Assembly (NCBI RefSeq): GCF_021462225.1
Contig: NC_061817.1
Coordinates: 4,028,751-4,092,750 of the forward strand
Origin: Girardinichthys multiradiatus
Taxonomy: Eukaryota; Chordata; Actinopteri; Cyprinodontiformes; Goodeidae
Length of the DNA: 64,000 nucleotides
Direction of reading: 5' to 3'
The notes beneath the pieces were generated by a model. The model saw only the letters and a program-made list of their open reading frames with translations. It ran no database searches and had not been told where the DNA came from. Of the stretch, positions 55,996 to 64,000 are shown one piece after another. Position 1 is the first letter of the stretch. Each line of letters opens with the position of its first letter. The translations under genes and the position numbers were made by a program.

Positions 55996-56504
55996 CCTCA
56001 GACCTGAATCTTCAGAGTCACATAAAGACAATCACTAAGTAGGCCTTCTATCACCTGAAGAATGTTTTCATGATTAAATTACATGATTAAATGTCCCAGC
56101 AGGATCTTGAAAAACTCATCCACTCATTTATGTGTAATCAAATTAATTGCTGCCACATTGTCTTCACAGGTCTGCCTAAAAAGCCAATGAAAGAGCTGCC
56201 ATCTTTTCCATAATGCTGCTGCCCACATTCTCACTAAAACTAAGAAAGTAAAGCATATCACTCCACTTTTAAAGTCCTTGCACTGGGTCCCTGTATCTCA
56301 GAGAATATGCTTTGAAATACCTCTTTTAGTTTACAAGTCACTGCATGGCTTAGTGCCAAAACACATTAAAGATTTATTGTCAATGTAAAAACTTTCCAGA
56401 CCACTCAAGTCTTCTGGTTGAAGTCTACTCTGAATCCCCAGAACTAAACATGAAGAAGCGGCATTCAGTTCTGAATCTGTCTAGAGGCACTTGCTCTTGC
56501 CTGC

Positions 56505-56697
56505 GTTTAAAATGGCGAAGGTGGTGGGGGTTTGGGTTGCTGGTTCGAATCCCCACTTTGTCAGTCTCAGTTGTTGTGTCCCTGGGCAAGACGCTTCACC
56601 TGCCTTGCCTGTTGATGGTTAGAGGGCTCAGTGGAGCCGATTGTATGGCAGCCTCACCTCTGTCAGTCTGCCCAAGTGCAGCTATGGCTACAATGTA
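56505..56697 (+). mobile_element. SINE, left part (split by Tc1)
   Basis: The B-box-like GGTTCGAATCC lies at 56542-56552, followed by GTGTCCCTGGGCAAGACGCT, words of the V-SINE type. The sequence stops at TA (56696-56697) where the Tc1 begins and resumes at 57941. Confidence 0.75.
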
Positions 56698-57940
56698 CAG
56701 GGGTTGGACAATGAAACTGAAACACCTGGTTTTAGACCACAATAATTTATTAGCATGGGGTAAGGCCTCCTTTTGTGGCTCATACAGCGTCAATTCGTCT
56801 TGGGAATGACATATACAAGTCCTGCACAGTGGTCAGAGGGATTTTAAGCCATTCGTCTTGCAGGATAGTGGCCAGGTCACTACGTGATACTGGTGGAGGA
56901 AAACATTTCCTGACTCGCTCCTCCAAAACACCCCAAAGTGGCTCAATAATATTTAGATCTGGTGACTGTGCCATGGGAGATGTTCAACTTCACTTTCATG
57001 TTCATCAAACCAATCTTTCACCAGTCTTGCTGTGTGTATTGGTGCATTGTCATTCTGACATGGCACCGCCTTCAGAATACAATGTTTGAACCATTGGATG
57101 CACATGATCCTCAAGAATGGTTCGGTAGTCCTTGGCAGTGATGCGCTCATCTAGCACTAGTATTAGGCCAAGGGAATGCCATGATATGGCAGCCCAAACC
57201 ATCATTGATCCACCCCCACGCTTCCCTCTGGGCATGCAACAGTTTGGGTGGTACGCTTCTTTGGGGCTTCTCCACACCGTAACTCTCCCGGATGTGGGGA
57301 ACATAGTAAAGGTGGACTCATCAGAGAACAATACATGTTTTACGTTTTCCACAGCCCAAGATTTGCGCTCCTTGCACCATTGAAACCGACGTTTGGCATT
57401 GGCATGAGTAACCAAAGGTTTGCCTATAGCAGCCCGGCCGTGTATATTGACCCTGTGGAGCTCCCGACGGACAGTTCTGGTGGAAACAGGAGAGTTGAGG
57501 TGCACATTTAATTCTGCTGTGATTTGGGCTGCCGTGGTTTTATGTTTTTTGGATACAATCTGGGTTAGCACCCAGATTGTATCCCTTTCAGACAGCTTCC
57601 TCTTGCGTCCATAGTTAATCCTGTGGTATGCTGACATTACCCTGGATACCGTGGCTCTTTATACATCACAAAGACTTACTGTCTTGGTCACAGATGCGCC
57701 AGCAAGACGTGCACCAACAATTTGTCCTCTTTTGAACTCTGGTATGTCACCCATAATGTTGTGTGCATTTCAATATTTTGAGCAAAACTGTGCTCTTACC
57801 CTGCTAATTGAACCTTCACACTCTGCTCTTACTGGTGCAATGTGCAATCAATGAAGACTGGCTACCGGGCTGGTCCAATTTAGCCATGAAACCTCCCACA
57901 CTAAAATGACAGGTGTTTCAGTTTCATTGTCCAACCCCTG
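56698..57940 (-). mobile_element. Tc1/mariner element of a third lineage
   Basis: The termini CAGGGGTTGGACAATGAAAC (56698) and the exact complement ending ...GTCCAACCCCTG (57940) are flanked by TA at both sides. The inverted ends are short, about 30 bp, unlike the 200-bp ends of the copies at 33-50 kb. It interrupts a SINE. Confidence 0.95.
56780..57637 (-). pseudogene. Tc1 transposase with two frameshifts
   Basis: The first frame (57637-57050, 195 codons) carries DNA-binding sequence and the first Asp in FSDESTF. The second Asp lies in QNDNAPIHTARL in another frame (57150-56953). The Glu lies in SPDLNIIEPLWGVLEERV in a third frame (56974-56780). Codons upstream of the apparent ATG at 57637 continue toward 57750, so the original N-terminus is longer. 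It is inactive. Confidence 0.9.
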
Positions 57941-58050
57941 TAGCTTACCACTGTCAGTGTGGGAATGGGTGGACGATTGTAGTGTAAAGCGCTTTGGGGC
58001 CTCTGTGGACTTGATAAAGCACTATATAAGTGCAGGCCATTTACCATATT
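57941..58050 (+). mobile_element. SINE, right part
   Basis: It resumes with GCTTACCACTGTCAGTGTG and ends with GTAAAGCGCTTTGGGG and CAGGCCATTTACCA, the conserved 3' end of the same SINE type. Confidence 0.75.
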
Positions 58051-59658
58051 AGATGACGTGTTGAGAACACGCAGCATTTATTTTTTTCTTTTTGCAACTT
58101 TGTGCACGACTCTTTGATAGCACTGGATGACAGGGCCTCGCACCACAGTCTGAGTGTTTGCTGCCTTCTTTGGATGCAGAAGAAAATCAGGTAAAAAACT
58201 TGGTAGTTGCAGCATGGTTTTTCTAGCAACACAAAGATAAAATAATGGCAAATGGTTAGAAGTGTGCAGCGGGCTGGATTGTGCACCTGCCACAGTTCCA
58301 ATGTAACACAATTTCCTTTTGATGGAAGATGTCAAGTTTTTTCAAGTCAAACAGGTTAGGTCCAAGTTATGTCGTAAATCAGTGGTGTGAAAGTCCAAGT
58401 CAAGTTCCAAGTCTTAGGTGATTTTATTAAATCAGGTCTAAAGTCACTGAAATTGTGACTTCAGTGCACACCTCTGCTATTTAAACACGTCGCAGAGTAG
58501 TCAGGTTTTTGGCAAAACTGATAACCACTTCTTGGTGTGAGGGAACAAGTGGAAAATACTGAACAGATATGGTACACTTAAATGCCTTTACGGAGGTGTT
58601 CTGTGAGAACACTTGTCAGATGCCTCAGCCCAGGAGGACATTGACATATTTAGCAACCAGTAGTTCCTCAAATCTCACTGCTGAAAAAAAAAGAAAAACT
58701 TTTGAGGCACGCCTCAGGAAACTAAGGACATTGTGCCATGTTCAAGACTTCCTTTAATGATGTGGCTGTATTGACCTGTAGCTCTGAAGTGGGTGGTATA
58801 TTTTTTCATACGTTGTAAATTTTTTCTGAACTGTGCAGTCTCCTGTTCTTTTGTTTTGTTTGTTTTTTATATTTTTTTTTTGCCTTTGTGTGTATCTGTA
58901 TGGTTCCATTTGCCTTTCACTTTGCTTTGCTTTGATTCACCACAATTTTATTACTGGGGGACAACAAAGAATATTTCTATTTTATTCTTTTATTCTAAAC
59001 TCTGTAATTAAGAGTTATGTCAGTGGTAGAACCTGTGGAGGATGAAGAGTGGTGGTCGTACCTTTCAAACAAGCAGAATGAATAGGTTTAACTTACTTTC
59101 AGAGGACTGCCACTACTTATCCTCCTTAAGAAATGAAGTCTGACAAATAGTTGTGAAACTTCCAATCAGTCTACCAAACAGCCGTATCTCAGATTCAGAT
59201 GGAGGAATGTAATTTCTGTCGCTATTTTGAACACTGGACCATCTCTTTAAGGTCATGTGAGTACGGATGGGCAGGTGTTTGGGACAGTTCATTTTTGAAT
59301 TTGTATGTTTAACTTGGATTTGAAAGCTACTTTTTTTAATGTTTAGTATCAGTGTGCCTGATTTGTTTCAATTAGATGTGCTTTCTGATCCCCCTTTACT
59401 ATTCAAAAGCATTCTTTCATCAATGTAAAACTATCCTAACTAGTGCCAGACATCGTCAAAGTGATGCAGAAAAAGTAAGCTATATATTTTTTGATTTAAA
59501 GTAGGACCTAAAATCCTAAAATTATGGATTGTTTGACAATTTCAAGATAGAAATTGCAAGCCCTTTTAAAATTCCTGGTTTCACCTATTTTGTATGTATC
59601 TCAATTATTTTCTTAATGTTTAATAATATTTTCCAACTTGTCTTCATTCTTATGTAAT
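58051..59658. other. Unassigned stretch with a GACTT-rich patch
   Basis: AAGTCCAAGTCAAGTTCC and related words at 58335-58470 match the repeat near 11.2 kb. No gene recognised; the frame 58793-59011 is a T-rich hydrophobic run, likely chance. Confidence 0.5.
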
Positions 59659-60332
59659 TGTCACACTCTGTTTTTCAACTTGCCTGCTACTAACTTTCTC
59701 TTACCCCTAAGAGGCGCTGGAGCTGCAGGACGGAGGTTTGACAGGTGTACGTCGTTTCTTCATCAGCTGGAGGACTATATGAGGGTGGTTCGCTGGCTCT
59801 TCTACACCTGAGTGTTTTGCCTACTGTGGTAGTGTTAACCTGGCCAGCCTTTCCAGAATTTTGGAAGATCTCCTTGTTTGAGCCTTGATTAATCGTCTGT
59901 TTCTTCCCTTCGTCTTAGGCCGTTCAAGCCGAGCCGCTGAGCTGGGTTTCTCCCTCTGGAACTCACCTTCTGTCAAAATGCAAGGGTGTCAGCCACCCTT
60001 GCAAGTCCTCCAGTCTGAGAGCGCAACCTGTCCACCCACCTTGCTTACCTGGAACATCGGAGCGCTCCAGCCGGTACTGCGCAGGCTCACGCCCCAGATT
60101 TGCACCGGTCTCTCCACCCTGGCGGATCGATCGCCTCCTGAATAGTGAGCATAGATCTTGACTTGATTAATCCGATATGTTTCCTCAGCTCATCTCTGTC
60201 CTTCCTTTACAGCCTGACTCCTGAACCCTCTGCTCGCCTCATTCCTGAACTGAGTAATAAAACTTTGAATCTACGCTTCTCTATCTGAGTGTCCTCTGCA
60301 TGTGGGTCAAGTCGGCCTTAAAATCTATGACA
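59659..60332 (+). repeat. Left LTR, 674 bp
   Basis: Complete LTR with TGTCA/TGACA-type ends and an AATAAA at about 60258. The frame at 59885-60145 inside it is not a gene. Confidence 0.9.
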
Positions 60333-61320
60333 GAACACGCAGGCCAGCAGAGGCACTCCAGAGAATCATATCTGAGCACGGTCACCTTATCCAGGCTCAT
60401 GGTTCGACCCTCCGCTCTCTCCTCGACCAGCAGCGGCAGGTTAGTCAGCAGTTGGAACAGCTCACAGTCTTAATGCAGCACACTCTGGGAGCTACGCCCG
60501 CCTCACCGCCAGAGGGCGCTGAGGCACCTCCGGAGTCCCAGCAACTTCCTCATAGTCGGGATGTGGTTTCCCCTAGCCCGGAGAAGTTTTCCGGGGAGGT
60601 TGGTAGCTGCCGGGGGTTTCTGTTACAGTGTGCTCTCGTCTTTCATAGGTCCCCACAGTCATTTCCCCATGACGACGTGAGAATTTTCTATGTGCTGGGC
60701 CTGCTCACCGGCAGAGCACTGCGGTGGGTTGAGGCCAAGTTTTCAAATCACAACAGTTTTGGCTGCACCAATGACGGGTTCATTAAAGATTTTAGGTTGA
60801 CATTTGACATTGACGTTGACCATTCAAGTGTGGCTCGCCGTTAAAGCAGCACGGCCGACCTCTGACGGAGTTCGCTATTGATTTCCGCACGCTGGCAGCT
60901 GCATCGTGTTGGAACTCCAGCGCTCTAAAATCTACCTTTTTCCAGACCCTAGATGAGAGTTTGAAAGATGAGCTCACCCTTCGGAGGAGCCCAAGGGGCT
61001 GGATGATTACATAAATCTGGCCGTCCGCCTGGACAACCGGATGAGGGAGAGGAGGTGGACCTACTGTGAGCGGTCCACCATTAGACCGCATCCCGTCTCT
61101 CCTCCGTTGTCTCTGTCCCAGCCGATGCAACCTCCGAGCCAGCCTGAGCCCGAGCCCATGCAGTTGGGGAGGGGGCAGCTTCCCGATGACGTACCGCAGC
61201 GTCGTAGGGAGGCTGGGCAGCGCTTTTATTGTGGATCCGCTAAGCACTTGATTTGTGCTTGCCCAATCCCGGTTTTGATGGGCACCCGGCGGACCGACAA
61301 CCATCCTCGCCGTCCCGCTT
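60333..61320 (+). pseudogene. Gypsy gag remnant
   Basis: The capsid-like frame reads EALQRIISEHGHLIQAHGST and SRDVVSPSPEKFSGEVGSCR, with RALRWVEAKFSN further on, and stops at 60842-60844. No ATG precedes it in frame; the open stretch back to 60302 lies in the LTR. Codons 61041-61320 in another frame hold the C-terminal part, where the zinc knuckle reads RFYCGSAKHLICACP: the first Cys is missing. Frameshifts occur near 60845 and 60980. Confidence 0.85.
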
Positions 61321-61879
61321 CACTTTACCGGCCACGTTGCTGTTTGACGGACGTACAATTCCTTTGTCTGCCTTATTAGATTCAGGCTGTGAGCTAGACC
61401 TGATAGATCAGGAGTTTGTCAGAAAGCAGCGCATTAAGACCGAGGTTCTGCCTATTCCACGCTGGGTTCTGGCTTTGGATGGCCAGACGCTCCATTGTAT
61501 TACACACAGAACTGAACCTGTAGAATTACTGTTATCAGGGAATCAAAGAGAACGTGTTACACTATTTGTTTTTCCCATTTCCCAGGCCTCGTTAGTCCTG
61601 GGTTTCCCATGGCTACAGAACCACAATCCTCACCTAAATTGGACTGATTTAAGAGTCGAGTCCTGGTCACCCCGGTGTTTATCTACCTGTTTACAATCAG
61701 CTGTCACTCCTAGATCGTCTGAGGAGAGGGTGGAGGATGAGCCACCAGATCTCACCCAGGTGCCGCACGAATACCATGACCTTAGCTCCGTTTTCAGTAA
61801 GACACGGGCCCTTTCTCTACCACCTCACCGCTCCTATGATTGCGCAATTGACCTCCTGGCCTCCCGGCCGGTTATATAA
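61253..61879 (+). pseudogene. Gypsy protease and start of RT
   Basis: The aspartic protease active site is visible as ALLDSGCELDLID at about 61370-61410, followed by the flap region and VFPISQASLVLGFPWLQNHN, which closes the protease domain. [20 protein letters not shown] begins the RT N-terminus. The frame ends near 61879 by a shift and the RT continues in the frame of 61737-62552. Confidence 0.88.
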
Positions 61880-62705
61880 GATCTCCCTGCCCAAGAGGGG
61901 GGCAATGCAGCAATATATTGGAGAGTCGCTCGCAGCCGGCATCATTCGGCCATCCTCGTCCCCGCTCGGTGCGGGTTTTTTCTTTGTCGGTAAAAAGGAT
62001 GGCTCCCTACACCCCTGCATCGACTATAGGGGGCTTAACGCCATTACTGTCAAGAATAGGTACCTGTTACCTCTCCTCTCATCTGTTTTCGAGCCTGTTC
62101 ATGGGGCTACTATTTTTACCAAGCTCGACCTTAGAAACGCATACCATTTAGTTAGGATCCGCTGGGGGGATGAGTGGAAAACGGCGTTCAAAACCCCGCT
62201 CAGTCACTTTGAATATTTGGTGATACCGTTTGGATTGTGCAACGCACCTGCACTTTTTCAGACTCTTGTAAATGACGTCTTAAGAGATTTTTTGAATGTA
62301 TTTGTTTTTGTATACCTGGAAGACATCTTAATTTTTTCCAGAACTGTTGAAGAGCACAGCCGTCATGTCCGCTTGGTCCTGCAGCGCCTCCTGAAAAACC
62401 AGCTATTCGTCAAGGCGGAGAAGTGCCAATTCCACCGAACCTCCATCAGCTTTTTAGGTTTTATCCTTGAAGGTGGGCAGGTTTGCGCTGATCCGCACAA
62501 AGTTAAGGCTGTGGAGAACTGGACAACCCCAACCACTCGAAAGCAGTTATAGCGCTTTCTGGGGTTCGCTAATTTCTGTAGGAGGTGTATCCAGAACTAC
62601 AGCCGGATTGTCAGTCCCCTGACAACACTGACATCCACCAGGGTTCCCTTCACCTGGTCTCCTGAAGCTGAGGCAGCTTTCATCCTGCTGAAGAACAAGC
62701 TCAAG
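61870..62705 (+). pseudogene. Gypsy reverse transcriptase with altered catalytic box
   Basis: RT motifs in order are [32 protein letters not shown] (first catalytic Asp), [14 protein letters not shown], and the box [12 protein letters not shown], where the family has Y-x-D-D; here the first Asp of the pair is Glu. An in-frame stop follows at 62550-62552 (after TTPTTRKQ), and [19 protein letters not shown] continues beyond it. The substitution should cripple polymerisation regardless of the other breaks. Confidence 0.9.
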
Positions 62706-62733
62706 CTCAGTTCTCATCCACCCTGATCCTGGA

Positions 62734-63488
62734 ATGCAGTTCACCTTGGAAGTGGATGCTTCTGTCACTGGGGTGGGAGCGGTGCTCTCCCAGTGTCAGA
62801 GCCAGGACGGCCAGCTTCATCCCTGCGCCTTCTTCTCCCGTTGCCTGGGGCCTGTGGTGAGGAATTACAATGTCAGGGACAGGGAGCTGCTGGCCATTAA
62901 GCTTGCTTTGGAGGAGTGGCAGCATTGGCTGCAGGGGTCTGAGCTGCCTGTGCTGGTTTGGACCGATCACAAGAATCTGTCATATATCCAGTCAGCCAAA
63001 CGTTTAAATTCCCGTCAGTCACATTGGTCTCTTTTCTTTTCTCGATTTAACCTGTTAATTTCTTACAGACCTGGCACTAAAAACGTTAAGCCTGATGCTC
63101 TGTCTCGGCAATTCATCTCTGACAACTCGGAGAAGCAGGCCGCACCCATCCTGCCTCCCAGCTGCACCATAGGAGCCGTAACCTGGGAGATAGAGGACTG
63201 CGTGCGACAGGCCCTCCTTGCTGACCCGGGCCCGGGGACCGGACCGCCCAACCGCATGTTCGTTCCTGCAGCAGTTCGGGGCCGGTCGATTGCCTGGTTC
63301 CACTCGTCAAGATTCGCCATCCACCCGAGAGCCAATCGAACGATCGCAGCTGTTACCAGGCGATTCTGGTGGCCCACACTGCATCGAGAAATCAGCGAAT
63401 ATGTATCTGCCTGCCCAGTATGCGCACGGAACAAGACGTCGAGCCGACCGCCCGCGGGCCTCCTGCAACCACTGGCTGTACCTCTCCG
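62734..63488 (+). pseudogene. Gypsy RNase H and integrase zinc finger
   Basis: RNase H residues are visible in LEVDASVTGVGAVLSQ, DRELLAIKLALEEW and VWTDHKNLSYI, with PDALSR closing the domain. The integrase N-terminal H-H-C-C finger follows as WFHSSRFAIHPRANRTIAAV and CPVCARNKT. The frame then runs at 63489 straight into LTR sequence, so the integrase catalytic core and any chromodomain are gone. A shift between 62705 and 62734 separates this frame from the RT. Confidence 0.9.
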
Positions 63489-63827
63489 ACCCTTGCGAGT
63501 CCTCCAGTCTGAGAGCGCCACCTGTCCACCCACCTTGCTTACCTGGAACATCAGAGCGCTCCAGCCGGTTCTGCGCAGGCTCACGCCCCAGACTTGCACC
63601 CGTCTCTCCCCCCTGGCGGATCGATCGCCTACTGAATAGTGAGCATAGATCTTGACTTGATTAATCCGATCTGTTTCCTCAGCTCATCTCTGTCCTTCCC
63701 TTACAGCCTGACTCCTGACCCCTCTGCTCGCCTCGTTCCTGAACTGAGTAATAAAACTTTGAATCTACGCTTCTCTGTCTGATTGTCCTCTGCATGTGGG
63801 TCAAGTCGGCCTTTAAAAACTATGACA
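63489..63827 (+). repeat. Right LTR, only the last 339 bp
   Basis: It matches 59995-60332 of the left LTR. It begins at the word ACCCTTGC, which is present at the left LTR breakpoint and nearly so in the integrase side, suggesting a microhomology junction. Confidence 0.9.
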
Positions 63828-63832
63828 GTAAT

Positions 63833-64000
63833 AAATATATCTGGTGGAATGTGTGATTTCTCCTTTGGTAAATTTAAAGTTAGATCGAAATAATTTAGAA
63901 CCTATTAGATACTAGATCATGTTACAACTCTTACTGAGGTTGTACTTTCTTTTAACCTTGATTGAAGTACCCATAAATACTTGAGGAATGTTTACCATGG
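63833..64000. other. Flanking sequence, nothing recognised
   Basis: AT-rich sequence after the target duplication, with no gene or repeat edge visible. Confidence 0.5.

Larger units (their letters stand above)
54704..56500 (+). pseudogene. CR1/L2-type LINE RT relic, split by two insertions
   Basis: Three pieces in order: 54704-55051 gives LSDLSAAFDTVDLSILLEHL and the catalytic box YSDDTQLY (about 54960), 55411-55530 gives [14 protein letters not shown], and 55996-56500 gives SHIKTITK and HITPLLKSLHWVPVSQRI. A SINE lies between pieces one and two and a solo LTR between two and three. Stops and small deletions occur throughout. The C-terminal tail is followed by another SINE at about 56505. 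Confidence 0.85.
59659..63827 (+). mobile_element. Ty3/gypsy LTR retrotransposon, deleted
   Basis: The element starts TGTCACACTCTG, ends ...CTATGACA and is flanked by GTAAT at 59654-59658 and 63828-63832, a perfect 5-bp duplication. The order gag, protease, RT, RNase H, integrase zinc finger is that of Ty3/gypsy. The 3' side has lost the integrase core, everything after it and the first half of the right LTR. Aligned LTR parts differ at about 17 of 338 positions by eye (about 95% identity), so the insertion is not recent. Confidence 0.93.

Noticed and set aside
60302..60844. Gag frame starting at 60302 as an intact protein
   Set aside because: The first 30 bp are LTR sequence, the initiator would be GTG, and the frame stops inside the capsid-like region.

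Overview
The window is from a ray-finned (teleost) fish nuclear genome. The evidence is the mixture of repeats: several Tc1/mariner lineages with fish-type terminal repeats, CR1/L2/Rex1-type and L1-type LINEs, tRNA-headed SINEs, a Ty3/gypsy element, a DIRS-type element, endogenous-retrovirus pol and solo LTRs, all in AT-rich non-coding DNA. I recognise no complete host protein-coding gene, no rRNA and no functional tRNA. Almost everything that reads as protein is transposon-derived, mostly broken. The only uninterrupted long frames are two nearly identical Tc1 transposases.

Layout. 1-8.8 kb: a decayed Transposase_21-like relic, a GC-rich unidentified block, a 5'-truncated Tc1, and a short LTR element with an internal VNTR and a truncated 3' LTR; two diverged inverted arms (3.6 and 8.6 kb) bracket part of this. 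9-17.7 kb: mostly unassigned AT-rich DNA with a Tc1-type MITE, a perfect hairpin, a minus-strand LINE RT relic and a 1.4-kb minisatellite of 23-bp units flanked by direct repeats. 17.7-30.4 kb: the most unusual part, a minus-strand multi-exon relic. It combines a transposase-like core (LDATG, then WALINSV, then a C-x-x-H block) with an Ulp1/C48-type cysteine-protease domain and a C-terminal CxxC segment. It is bracketed by ~160-bp inverted repeats and interrupted by a palindromic repeat complex and a solo LTR. 30.7-32.6 kb: a LINE inserted in a ~150-bp tandem repeat. 33.4-35.0 kb: a minus-strand Tc1 with one stop codon. 35.5-36.5 kb: a Harbinger-like fragment and a minus-strand solo-LTR-like unit with an odd 15-bp flanking repeat. 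37.4-40.0 kb: an L1 fragment with a Tc1 nested in it. 40.7-42.6 kb: endogenous retrovirus pol remains. 45.0-46.9 kb: a deleted DIRS-type element. 48.5-50.0 kb: a second Tc1 with an open frame. 51.6-58.0 kb: a deep nest (LTR element with a SINE inside; LINE with a SINE and a solo LTR inside; SINE split by a Tc1). 59.7-63.8 kb: a Ty3/gypsy element with a 5-bp target duplication and a deletion that removed the integrase core and half of the 3' LTR.

The elements do not form a pathway; the window is a layered insertion record. Nesting gives relative ages: the LINE at 54.7 kb is older than its SINE and solo LTR, the L1 at 37.4 kb is older than its Tc1, and the protease-bearing relic is older than the repeats that split it. 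The two open-frame Tc1 copies look youngest, yet both lack a 42-nt interdomain segment that the older minus-strand copy still has. Coordinates of decayed elements are by eye and approximate unless a target duplication fixes the ends.
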